Source: Lachnospiraceae bacterium
GTDB taxonomy: Bacteria > Bacillota > Clostridia > Lachnospirales > Lachnospiraceae
DNA: 64,000 bases
Direction of reading: 5' to 3'
NCBI GenBank assembly: GCA_028689585.1
Contig: JAQVCW010000006.1
Location: 62,001-126,000 of the forward strand
Shown here: one piece after another, positions 43,400 to 52,279 of the stretch
How positions within the stretch are numbered: position 1 is the first letter of the stretch
Layout: every line of letters starts with the position of its first letter
Translations under genes and position numbers: made by a program
The notes under the pieces: generated by a model
What the model was told of the DNA's origin: nothing
The model's input: the letters and a program-made list of their open reading frames with translations, nothing else
The model's database searches: none

Positions 43400-44295
43400 G
43401 GATATTCATTCTGGTGATACACTTCGCGGCAATGATACTTTTTTATGCTGGAGTGAAAAATCATCTTCTGAGGATGGACAGCAGATTTCTTCCGGTGATT
43501 TTCTGGCTTCCCATTGTGGGGGAGCTGTGCGTGCTGGTACTGGAGATCGGCAGCCGCAGTCACCTCCTGTCACCGAGGGCATTGGGACTGGAAAAAATGA
43601 AACAGAATAATATGCTTCATGAAAATCTGCTTCTGGCAAAGCAGGGAGAGGAGGATCCGGTAGTCCCGATAGAAGAGGCTTTCCTTCTCAATGATGCAAA
43701 GCTGCGAAGAGAGATGATACTGGACCTGCTGAAGAAAAATCCGGCCCAACATTTGGATATTCTCCAGAAAGCGAAAACCAATGATGACACGGAGGTGGTG
43801 CATTATGCATCCACTGCGATCATGGAATTGTACAATGAATACGATCTGCGGATCCAGGAGATGGAGCAGCGGTATCGGAATCAGAGGGAAGATCCACAGG
43901 TGCTGGAGGACTATATTGACCTGCTGGAGGAGTATATGGGGCACGGGCTGGCAGAAGGACGCCGCCTGGAGCTGGTGAGGAGCCAATACACGCATCTGCT
44001 GCAGAAAAAGGTAAAGGAAAGCGGTGACAGTGAAAGCTACCGCCGGCTGATCCAGGGAGAAATCGCCAGTCATCAGGAAGCAGAGGCATACCGCCTGATT
44101 GAAGAGATGAAAAGAAAGTGGCCCCGCAGGGAAGATCCGTGGCTGCTTCTGATTGAATATTATGCACAGGAAAAGCAGGGAGATAAATTGAAACAGACTC
44201 TGCAGGAAATGAAAGAAAAGAAAATATACCTTTCTTCTGCAGGAAAAAGGACAGTGGCATTTTGGAGTGAAGAGGATGAAGAAGAACCGGTTTAG
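43393..44295 (+). CDS. pelE: PelE-like membrane protein with helical repeats
   Basis: 300 residues: two N-terminal membrane segments (about residues 2-17 and 28-48) followed by a long, charged helical region with TPR-like pattern (KLRREMILDLLKKNPAQHLD, and later pairs). This matches the known PelE layout, where the protein binds PelD and PelF at the membrane. The start at 43393 has GGAGG 7 nt upstream and overlaps pelD by 7 bp; an ATG at 43378 is also in frame. Overlaps the next gene by 20 bp. Primary sequence alone would not identify it; the context does. Confidence 0.75.
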   Translation: MLGIFILVIHFAAMILFYAGVKNHLLRMDSRFLPVIFWLPIVGELCVLVLEIGSRSHLLSPRALGLEKMKQNNMLHENLLLAKQGEEDPVVPIEEAFLLNDAKLRREMILDLLKKNPAQHLDILQKAKTNDDTEVVHYASTAIMELYNEYDLRIQEMEQRYRNQREDPQVLEDYIDLLEEYMGHGLAEGRRLELVRSQYTHLLQKKVKESGDSESYRRLIQGEIASHQEAEAYRLIEEMKRKWPRREDPWLLLIEYYAQEKQGDKLKQTLQEMKEKKIYLSSAGKRTVAFWSEEDEEEPV

Positions 44296-46114
44296 CAGGA
44301 TGTATTTGCTTTTGGCGTGTTTTACAGTGCTGGGTGTGTTTATGTTTGAAGTCAGCTCCGGCATGAATTACCAGCAGCAGGATCAGGGCAGTGTCTATCT
44401 GCCCTTCGTTTCTCAGGAAAACCGGGAGGAATGGGATGCGCAGGCAGAAGAGGCGGACTGTATGCTGATCATGGACAGCGCTCAGCAAGTCAGCGTGGGT
44501 GCGGTAGAACAGTTCAGGCAGATCTTCAAAGATATGAAGGTCAGTTATGATCTGGTGGATCTGAAAAAACGGATACCCACCGATTACGATGGTTATAAAA
44601 CGGTGGTGCTGACGATTTCCCAGTTAGGAGCAATGGGAGACCGGGTACTGACATTGAGTGACTGGGTAAAAGGGGGAGGCCGTGTGCTGTCTACACAGAC
44701 GCTGGAGGTCGATGACGGCTTTCGGACGCTTCAGAATAAAATAGGAATCAAGGAATGCAGCGGCGGGAATGGACTGGTTGATAAGCTGGTTATTTCGGAA
44801 AAATTTATGATTGGTGCGGATACTTTTGGGGTTGAGGATGCCTATGAGTCGGCACTGAATGTATCCCTGCAGGATGATTGTACCGTGTATATGACCACGG
44901 ATGGAGCCTATCCTATTCCGCTGGTGTGGGAAAATTCCTATGGAAAAGGAAAATTTGTGATCGACAATTTTGGCCTGTGTGAAAAAGCCACCAGGGGTTT
45001 TTTTGCTGCCAGCTACAGTCTGCTGGAGGATGTGTGCCTGTATCCGGTCATTGATGCCTCTTTATTTTATATCGATGACTTTCCGTCACCGGTGCCTTCC
45101 GGAGATGGACAATATATCAGGGAGCAGTATAATATGAACGTGGCGGATTTTTATGCCAATGTGTGGTGGCCGGATATGATCCATCTTTCCAAAACCTATG
45201 GCGTGAAGTACAGCGGAATGATCATAGAAAACTACGAAGATCAGGTCAGCGGTGAATTGAAAGCCAATACGGACAGCAGCCGCTATCATTTCTTTGGAGA
45301 TATGCTGATGAGCATGGGAGGAGAGCTGGGCATCCATGGCTATAATCATCAGCCCCTGTGTCTGAACAATATGGACTATGAGGGGGAAACAGCCTATGAA
45401 ACCTGGCCGTCCGAAAAGTCTATGGAAAATGCGGTGAAGGAAGTGCTGCGGTTTGCAAAAGATCTGTTTCCGGAAGCGTCCGTCAGCACTTATGTTCCGC
45501 CGTCCAATATCCTGTCGGAAGAAGGACGGGAACTGCTGGTGACAAAGTTTCCCCAGATAAAAAATATTGCCAGTATTTATTTTCCCGGAGAGCAGGCCTA
45601 CGAGCAGGAGTTTGAAGTGGCGGAGGATGGAATGATTGAAGTGCCCAGAGTGATTTCCGGCTGCAATCTGACGGATTATATGAAGATGGCAGCCGTGTCG
45701 GAGCTGAACATGCATTATATAAGTTCTCATTTTCTTCATCCCGACGATCTGCTGGATCCGGACCGGGGGGCTGCGCTGGGATGGGAAACCTTAAAAGCAT
45801 ATTTTACGGAATATCTGGACTGGCTCTGCCAGGCCGCACCCGGGATCCGCAGCCTGACCGGGAGCGAAGGGGCAGGAGCGGTGCAGCGGTTTTATCAGGT
45901 GGATATTGACCGCGTGGACGAGGCAGATGGAATATCTCTGGAGCTGAATGGCTTTGTGGATGAGGCATATCTGATGATGCGGGTAAATGCGGGAGAGATC
46001 GGAACGGTGACCGGCGCAGAACTGGAGCACATTACCGGAAATCTGTATCTGCTGCATGCCACTGCGGACCGGGTGGAGCTGAATTATGCGGAAAGAGATT
46101 TAGGGGTGCAGTGA
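44276..46114 (+). CDS. pelA: PelA-like polysaccharide deacetylase (DUF2194 type)
   Basis: 612 residues. N-terminal signal or anchor helix (residues about 8-27), a flavodoxin/GATase-like domain (about 55-250), and a deacetylase domain with Asp267-Asp268 in YIDDFPSP and the metal motif H354-GYN-H358. TYVPPSN and HYISSHFLHPDD are further conserved-looking loops. In Pel systems PelA removes acetyl groups from the HexNAc chain. The glycoside-hydrolase domain that leads PelA in Pseudomonas is absent here. The start at 44276 has GGAG 8 nt upstream, and overlaps pelE by 20 bp. Confidence 0.82.
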   Translation: MKKNRFSRMYLLLACFTVLGVFMFEVSSGMNYQQQDQGSVYLPFVSQENREEWDAQAEEADCMLIMDSAQQVSVGAVEQFRQIFKDMKVSYDLVDLKKRIPTDYDGYKTVVLTISQLGAMGDRVLTLSDWVKGGGRVLSTQTLEVDDGFRTLQNKIGIKECSGGNGLVDKLVISEKFMIGADTFGVEDAYESALNVSLQDDCTVYMTTDGAYPIPLVWENSYGKGKFVIDNFGLCEKATRGFFAASYSLLEDVCLYPVIDASLFYIDDFPSPVPSGDGQYIREQYNMNVADFYANVWWPDMIHLSKTYGVKYSGMIIENYEDQVSGELKANTDSSRYHFFGDMLMSMGGELGIHGYNHQPLCLNNMDYEGETAYETWPSEKSMENAVKEVLRFAKDLFPEASVSTYVPPSNILSEEGRELLVTKFPQIKNIASIYFPGEQAYEQEFEVAEDGMIEVPRVISGCNLTDYMKMAAVSELNMHYISSHFLHPDDLLDPDRGAALGWETLKAYFTEYLDWLCQAAPGIRSLTGSEGAGAVQRFYQVDIDRVDEADGISLELNGFVDEAYLMMRVNAGEIGTVTGAELEHITGNLYLLHATADRVELNYAERDLGVQ

Positions 46115-46150
46115 TCAAAAGCAGCAGAAAATGGAAGGAAGGAGGCTGCC

Positions 46151-47548
46151 ATGAGGATATGCATGATATTGGAGGGATGCTATCCCTATGTGACAGGAGG
46201 GGTGTCCTCCTGGATGCACCAATATATTCAGGCTATGCCGGAGCATGAATTTGTATTGTGGGTGATTGCCTCTTTTGAGAAGGATAAGGGAAAGTTCAAA
46301 TATCAGCTTCCTGAAAATGTGACGGAAGTGCATGAGGTCTTTCTGGATTCTGCTCTGAGGCTGAGAGCAAACAAACGAAAGGTGCGCCGGTTTTCGGCGG
46401 AAGAAATGACAGCGCTGAGGGAACTGATTGACTGTGGAAAGCCGGATTGGGATCTGCTTTTTCATATGTATAATGAAGAAAAGGTCAACCCTTTGTCCAT
46501 TCTTATGAGTGAAGAGTTTCTGAATATTTTGCAGGTAATCTGTCTGGAACGGTATCCCTATATTGCCTTTGCCGACATGTTTCATACGATCCGTTCCATG
46601 CTGCTTCCCCTTCTGTTTTTGATGGGGCAGGAGGTGCCGGAAGCGGATGTCTATCATTCCGTGGCTACCGGCTATGGCGGACTTCTGGCATCACTGGGAG
46701 CGTACCGGTGGAAAAAGCCGTTTATCCTGACGGAGCATGGCATTTATACCAGAGAGCGGGAAGAAGAGATCATACGGGCAAAATGGGTTGGCCCTTCTTT
46801 TAAGCAGCAGTGGATCCAGTTTTTTTACATGCTTTCATCTCTGGCCTATGACAGGGCCGTCCGGGTGACCAGCCTGTTTGAAAACGCGGAAAAAACCCAG
46901 ATCGACATCGGCTGTGACGCACGGAAATGCTGTGTGATCAGCAATGGAGTGCATTATGACCGGTTTAAAGATATTCCGCCCAAGAAAGAGGACGGATGGA
47001 TCGATATCGGAGCGATTGTGCGCATGGCGCCGATTAAAGATATCAAGACAATGATTTCGGCCTTTTTTGAACTGAAAAGCAGGGTATCAAACGTCAGACT
47101 GCATATCCTTGGCGGTGTGGACGATGAGGAATATGCGGAAGAATGCATGGAAATGATCCGGCAGCTGAAGATACCTGATATCATTCTGCCGGGAGTAGTG
47201 AATGTGATCACGTACATGGAGAAATTTGATTTTACGATCCTCACCAGCATTTCTGAGGGGCAGCCTCTGTCTGTCATCGAATCCTTTTCCGCGGGACGTC
47301 CCTGTGTGACAACAGATGTGGGATGCTGCAGGGAGCTGCTTTTTGGGAGCGCAGAGGATACGCTGGGGAGGGCCGGATACTGTTGTCCTCCCATGAGCAG
47401 GGAGGCGCTGGCGGATGCCATGGAGCGTATGTGTGTAAATCAGGCAGAACGGATCCGGATGGGACAGGTGGCAAAGGAGAGAGCCAGACGATATTACCGG
47501 CATGGTGACATGATGAAAAAATACCGGAAGGTATACGAGGAGATGTAA
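46151..47548 (+). CDS. pelF: PelF glycosyltransferase (GT4)
   Basis: 465 residues, GT-B fold. The N-terminus MRICMILEGCYPYVTGGVSSW with HEFVLWVIA, the TEHGIYTREREEEI block, and the C-terminal SISEGQPLSVIESFSAGRPCV are hallmark PelF sequences. PelF is the cytoplasmic polymerase that uses a UDP-HexNAc donor. AAGGAGG lies 7 nt before the ATG. It is 36 bp after pelA and 1 bp before pelG. Confidence 0.95.
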   Translation: MRICMILEGCYPYVTGGVSSWMHQYIQAMPEHEFVLWVIASFEKDKGKFKYQLPENVTEVHEVFLDSALRLRANKRKVRRFSAEEMTALRELIDCGKPDWDLLFHMYNEEKVNPLSILMSEEFLNILQVICLERYPYIAFADMFHTIRSMLLPLLFLMGQEVPEADVYHSVATGYGGLLASLGAYRWKKPFILTEHGIYTREREEEIIRAKWVGPSFKQQWIQFFYMLSSLAYDRAVRVTSLFENAEKTQIDIGCDARKCCVISNGVHYDRFKDIPPKKEDGWIDIGAIVRMAPIKDIKTMISAFFELKSRVSNVRLHILGGVDDEEYAEECMEMIRQLKIPDIILPGVVNVITYMEKFDFTILTSISEGQPLSVIESFSAGRPCVTTDVGCCRELLFGSAEDTLGRAGYCCPPMSREALADAMERMCVNQAERIRMGQVAKERARRYYRHGDMMKKYRKVYEEM

Positions 47549-47549
47549 A

Positions 47550-49004
47550 ATGGCAGGTATCGGATTTGAACTGAAAAATCTGTTTCGGAAAAAAGGAGTG
47601 CTGGCTCTGTTTCGGGCTTATGGCTATGCCGGCATTATCTGTACCGGGCCTATGCTGCTGGGAGTTATCCTGCTGTTGGGCGTGATGCTTCTGGCACAGA
47701 TGTATGGGGCAGCAAAGCTGGACCGGGATCTGCTGGTCTGCATGGTGACGTATGCCCTGCTGGCTTCGCTCACGCTGACCAGCCTGTTTTCAATGGTGAC
47801 CACCCGGTTTATTGCAGATATGCTGTACGAAGAGAAGACGAAAGCGGTAATGCCTTCTTTCTATGGATGCTGCAGCATCATGCTGGCCGTCGGAAGCATC
47901 GGTTATGGAATTTTCCTGCATTTTTCCGGAATTCCGTTCGGAATGCAGATATTGAATCTGCTGCTGTTCGGGGAATTGATTGTGGTCTGGACTCAGATGA
48001 ACTATCTGACGGCGATCAAAGATTACAAGGGGATTTTGATTGCGTTTGCAGTTTCACTGGGAGCGGCATTTTTGACTGCCCTGCTTTTGCTGACCCTTCA
48101 TGTGGAAGTGAAGACAGCTCTGCTGCTGGCTCTCTGTACGGGCTATGGAATGCTGATGTGCTGGTATATGGTTCTGCTGCTGCAGTATTTTCCCGAGGGG
48201 GAGGGGAGCAGCTTTTCCTTCCTGCGTTGGTTTGATCTGTATTTACCGCTGGCACTGACCGGTTTTTTCCTGAATCTGGGCCTGTTTTCCCATCTGGTGC
48301 TGGCCTGGTTCTCTCCCATCGGGGAACAGGTGCTGGGATTATTCTATGGCGCTCCGTCCCATGATGTTCCCGCCCTGTTTGCGTTTTTGACAATATTGAT
48401 TACCACTGTGAATTTTGTAACTTCGGTGGAAGTTAATTTTTATCCCAGATACCGGGATTACTACGGGCAGTTCAATGGAAAAGGCTCTATAAAAGACATT
48501 ATGCAGTCAGAGGAGGAAATGCTGACCACATTGTCCCATGAACTGCTGAATACGGCCAGAAAGCAGCTCTATACCACAGCCCTGGCTATTTCTGTGGGAG
48601 TGCTGGTCATCGCCCGGCTTCCCCTTGGTTTTTCAGATGTGATGAATATGTATTTCAGAATCCTGTGTGTGGCCTATGGCATGTACTCCGTAGGCAATAC
48701 GGTATTGCTGATTTTGCTGTATTTTACGGATTATAAGGGGGCCGTGTGGGCGGCTGTGGCCTTTGGCGTGATCAGCACGGCGGCATCGGCAGCTCTGGCT
48801 TTTTGGAATACCAGCTATATCGGTTTTGGCTTTATGGCTGCCAGTGCAATTTTCTTTCTGGTGACAGTGGTGCGCCTGGAATTTTTTACAAAAAAGCTTT
48901 CTTATCATATATTGAGTACACAGCCGGTGGTGGTGCAGCGGACGAAAGGGATTTTTCATACGCTTTGCAGCTGGCTGGAGCAAAAAGGAGTGGGCGAAAG
49001 ATGA
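47550..49004 (+). CDS. pelG: PelG membrane transporter
   Basis: 484 residues, about 12 membrane segments, MOP/MATE-like exporter fold. The opening MAGIGFELKNLFRKKG and AYGYAGIICTGPMLLG are characteristic of PelG, which with PelD and PelE forms the inner-membrane synthase and carries the growing chain out. GAGGAG precedes the ATG. It overlaps the CotH gene by 4 bp (ATGA). Confidence 0.95.
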   Translation: MAGIGFELKNLFRKKGVLALFRAYGYAGIICTGPMLLGVILLLGVMLLAQMYGAAKLDRDLLVCMVTYALLASLTLTSLFSMVTTRFIADMLYEEKTKAVMPSFYGCCSIMLAVGSIGYGIFLHFSGIPFGMQILNLLLFGELIVVWTQMNYLTAIKDYKGILIAFAVSLGAAFLTALLLLTLHVEVKTALLLALCTGYGMLMCWYMVLLLQYFPEGEGSSFSFLRWFDLYLPLALTGFFLNLGLFSHLVLAWFSPIGEQVLGLFYGAPSHDVPALFAFLTILITTVNFVTSVEVNFYPRYRDYYGQFNGKGSIKDIMQSEEEMLTTLSHELLNTARKQLYTTALAISVGVLVIARLPLGFSDVMNMYFRILCVAYGMYSVGNTVLLILLYFTDYKGAVWAAVAFGVISTAASAALAFWNTSYIGFGFMAASAIFFLVTVVRLEFFTKKLSYHILSTQPVVVQRTKGIFHTLCSWLEQKGVGER

Positions 49005-50875
49005 AGAACAGAATACTACAACTGGATGGTGCCGGGAAACACAGGATGGGCAGAAGGGATAAAAAAAGATGGAACATCAGGCGGCTGGCAGGCATAATGG
49101 GTGCCGTGATGCTTGCGGTCAGTCTGACCGGATGCGCTGGTACGGGAGAGAGTACCGGGGGAGCCGGAACGGAAGCGGCGGGAGAGACGGAGAGTGAAAA
49201 CGGAGGAAATGAGCGGTCCGCATCGAACAAAGTGGCAAAAGCTGAAGTATCGGAAAGCCTGCGGGATAAAGCGACGCTGTATGAAAACCGGGATCCGGCC
49301 AGTGTAAAGACGATGTACCTGACCGTGAGCAGCGGAAACAGTTCCGAGAATACAGACCACACCTGGAAAGAAATCAATTCTTACAGCGTCTATGATTACG
49401 AGGATATGGGGGTAGAGCGTTATCAGGTGGAGGGTATTGTGCAGGAGGGAGACGAAAATGGTCCCACAGAGGATGGATTTGGTTATTATTCCGAGACGCC
49501 CAACGCCACGGTACAGGTACGGGGACAGACCTCCAGCAGACAGGCACAGAAAAATTATAAAATAGAAATCAAGAAAAATAAGGGGACGATCGAAGGCCAG
49601 CGAACCATTAATCTGAATAAGCATGTGAGTGATGGCCTGCGTTTTCGCAACAAACTCTGTTTTGATCTGCTCAGTGAAATACCGCAGCTGCTCAGTCTGC
49701 GCACTCAGTTTGTGCATCTGTATGTGAAGGATGAGACGGCAAGCGGCACTTCGGGAGCTTTTGAGGACTATGGACTGTATACCCAGGTGGAGCAGCTAAA
49801 TAAAACCGGATTGAAAAATCATGGTCTGGATTCACAGGGGCATTTGTATAAAATCAATTATTTTGAATTTTTTCGATATGAAGATGTGATCAAGCTCCAG
49901 ACAGATGCGGATTATGATGAAAAAAAATTCTCCGAGCTGCTGGAATGCAAGGGAAATAATGACAACACAAAGCTGATACAAATGCTGGATGCGCTGAATG
50001 ATTATTCGATTCCCATAGGAACGATACTGGACACCTATTTCGACCGGGAAAATATAGCCTACTGGATGGCATTTCAAATACTGGTGGGAAATGTGGATAC
50101 CAATGCCAGAAATGTCTACCTCTACAGCCCTCTGAATTCCAGCCGATGGTATCTGATACCATGGGATCATGACGTTTCCTTTATGTATGATGAATATAAT
50201 CTGTATGAGTACAGTGAGGCTGCGGGCTGGCAGATGGGCATCAGCAATTACTGGGGAAATGTGCTGTTCAACCGCTGCCTCAAGGAGGAGGATTTTTGCA
50301 GCCTGCTCAATGCGGCGGTAGAGGATGTGAAGGGGTATCTGAGCAGCGAGCATCTGTCTGAGCTGGTGGAGAAGTATCGCAGTGTGACGGAAGCATATGT
50401 GTATTCACTGCCGGACCGCACCTTTGAAGGTCTGACTCAGGCGCAGTATGACCGGGTGGCGGATGGCCTGCCAGAGCTGGTGGAGCTTTATTATCAGAGA
50501 TATCTGGACAGCCTGGAAAAACCTATGCCGTTTTTTATAGGAGTTCCGCAGACTGAGGATGGAAAAATGGTCTATAACTGGGATCCTGCCTATGATTTTG
50601 ATTTTGAGGATATTACCTACCATGTAGAGTTGTCCGATGATTATACTTTTTCCAGGAAGCTGTTGGATCAGGATGGAATTCGGGTAAACCGGGCAGAAAC
50701 GGATATCCTGGAACCGGGCCAGTATTTTCTGCGCATCACGGCAAAAAATGAATCCGGTCAGGAGCAGACCGCATTTGATTATTATATAACGGATGCGGGA
50801 AAGCAGTACGGAATGCTCTGCTTTTATGTGGGAGAAGACGGTGAGATACGGAGGGATGAATATGAGGAAGGATAG
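49001..50875 (+). CDS. CotH kinase family lipoprotein
   Basis: 624 residues. A long basic N-terminus leads to a hydrophobic segment and a lipobox LTGC near residues 43-46, so it is probably a lipoprotein on the outer face of the membrane. The CotH kinase fold is seen in RGQTSSRQAQKNYKIE, the LNKHVSDGLRFRNKL block and WYLIPWDHDVSF (Asp389, Asp391). CotH proteins are atypical protein kinases in Bacillus spore coats; here the target may be a protein or a glycan. The start overlaps the pelG stop (ATGA) with AAGGAG upstream. Confidence 0.88.
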   Translation: MKNRILQLDGAGKHRMGRRDKKRWNIRRLAGIMGAVMLAVSLTGCAGTGESTGGAGTEAAGETESENGGNERSASNKVAKAEVSESLRDKATLYENRDPASVKTMYLTVSSGNSSENTDHTWKEINSYSVYDYEDMGVERYQVEGIVQEGDENGPTEDGFGYYSETPNATVQVRGQTSSRQAQKNYKIEIKKNKGTIEGQRTINLNKHVSDGLRFRNKLCFDLLSEIPQLLSLRTQFVHLYVKDETASGTSGAFEDYGLYTQVEQLNKTGLKNHGLDSQGHLYKINYFEFFRYEDVIKLQTDADYDEKKFSELLECKGNNDNTKLIQMLDALNDYSIPIGTILDTYFDRENIAYWMAFQILVGNVDTNARNVYLYSPLNSSRWYLIPWDHDVSFMYDEYNLYEYSEAAGWQMGISNYWGNVLFNRCLKEEDFCSLLNAAVEDVKGYLSSEHLSELVEKYRSVTEAYVYSLPDRTFEGLTQAQYDRVADGLPELVELYYQRYLDSLEKPMPFFIGVPQTEDGKMVYNWDPAYDFDFEDITYHVELSDDYTFSRKLLDQDGIRVNRAETDILEPGQYFLRITAKNESGQEQTAFDYYITDAGKQYGMLCFYVGEDGEIRRDEYEEG

Positions 50876-51599
50876 AGAACCGCATTTTCGTCATGAATGG
50901 AAATATCTGATCAGCGATATGGAAATGGATCAGATCCGGCGCCGCCTCGGTCTGGTGCTGTCCAGGGATGCTCATGCATTAAATGGGGAATACAGCATAA
51001 GGAGCCTGTATTTTGATGATTACTGGGACAGCTCCTATTCCGATAAGGTCATGGGATATTTTGTCCGCAAAAAATACCGCATCCGTATTTATAATTACAG
51101 TGATCGGAAAATCAGCCTGGAGCGCAAGATCAAGGTGGACAGTTATATCTATAAAGAAAGCGCGCCGCTGACCAGAGAAGAATATGATCAGATTATGGCC
51201 GGTGAATATGGTTTTCTGGAACACAGTCCCCACAGTCTGTGCCGGGAATTTTATGTGGAATGCATGTGCCATGTGATGCGGCCAAGGATCATTGTGGATT
51301 ATGAGCGGGAGCCCTTTATAATGGAGGAAGGGACGGTGCGCATTACATTTGATAAACGGGTGCGGGCGGCGATCGGACTGGATCTGTTTGATGAAGGGCT
51401 GCCGGTCCTGGATGTTTTTCCGCCGGAAAATGTGGTGCTGGAAGTGAAGTATACAGAATTTCTGCCGGAGCTTGTGCGAAAGGTACTGCCTCCGGCCGCC
51501 AGCGAATTCATGGCAATTTCCAAATATGGGCTGTGTTATGAAAAGCTGCAGTATCATTGGGACGAAACATATTGGTGTGAGGAGAGAAAGAGCGAATGA
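50862..51599 (+). CDS. Polyphosphate polymerase, VTC domain
   Basis: 245 residues. The VTC/CYTH-like tunnel fold is marked by paired basic and acidic strands: RHEWKYLIS, SLERKIKVDSYIYK, RPRIIVDYEREPF, VRITFDKRVRAA and VLEVKYTEF. In yeast Vtc4 this domain makes polyphosphate from ATP. There is no SPX domain. The start at 50862 has GGAGGG 6 nt upstream and overlaps the CotH gene by 14 bp; it overlaps the next gene by 4 bp. CotH, VTC and DUF4956 genes often sit together in Gram-positives. Confidence 0.88.
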   Translation: MRKDREPHFRHEWKYLISDMEMDQIRRRLGLVLSRDAHALNGEYSIRSLYFDDYWDSSYSDKVMGYFVRKKYRIRIYNYSDRKISLERKIKVDSYIYKESAPLTREEYDQIMAGEYGFLEHSPHSLCREFYVECMCHVMRPRIIVDYEREPFIMEEGTVRITFDKRVRAAIGLDLFDEGLPVLDVFPPENVVLEVKYTEFLPELVRKVLPPAASEFMAISKYGLCYEKLQYHWDETYWCEERKSE

Positions 51600-52279
51600 G
51601 TACAAAGGATGTAATTAAAAATTCATTTATGGAGGCATTTAGTGCCAATAACAGTCTGTCAGCAAGTACCGTTGTGACGATCATTCTGTCCATGGCGGTG
51701 GCGGTGATTATGGGGATGTTCATTTATTTTGTTTACAAAAAGCTGTTTGCAGGCATAATCTATTCCAGATCGTTTGCCACAACGCTGGTGGGGATGACCG
51801 TGCTTACCTGCATGGTGACGCTGGCCATCAGCACCAATATCGTAATTTCGCTTGGTATGGTGGGCGCGCTGTCCATCGTCCGGTATCGTACCGCGGTGAA
51901 GGATCCGATGGATCTTCTATACCTGTTCTGGGCAATTACGACAGGCATCACCACCGGAGCCAGTCTGTATGTGCTGACACTTGCTACCGCCTTTGTGATG
52001 GTGGCGGTGATCTTTTTTCTGGGACGCAGGCAGGATAAAAGCAAGATTTATATTGTCGTGATTCATTATACCGGAGATGCGGCAGGAGACAGAGTGATCC
52101 AGATCCTGCATAAGATCCGTCACAACATCAAGTCCAGAACCATGCGCAGGGATCAGACGGAGCTGGCAGTGGAGGTGCTGTGCAAGGGGGATGACAGCTT
52201 TTTTGCGGAGCAGATCCGGGAAGTGGAAGGAGTTTCTGACGTGACGATGATTCAGTATAATGGAGAATATCATGGATGA
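51596..52279 (+). CDS. DUF4956 family membrane protein
   Basis: 227 residues: about four membrane segments in the first 140 residues (including SLGMVGALSIVRYRTAVKDP, the family signature), then a soluble C-terminal domain of ferredoxin-like pattern (about 145-227). The function is unknown; the family travels with VTC polyphosphate polymerases and may move or channel polyphosphate across the membrane. Starts in the ATGA overlap with the VTC gene; overlaps the next gene by 8 bp. Confidence 0.9.
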   Translation: MSTKDVIKNSFMEAFSANNSLSASTVVTIILSMAVAVIMGMFIYFVYKKLFAGIIYSRSFATTLVGMTVLTCMVTLAISTNIVISLGMVGALSIVRYRTAVKDPMDLLYLFWAITTGITTGASLYVLTLATAFVMVAVIFFLGRRQDKSKIYIVVIHYTGDAAGDRVIQILHKIRHNIKSRTMRRDQTELAVEVLCKGDDSFFAEQIREVEGVSDVTMIQYNGEYHG

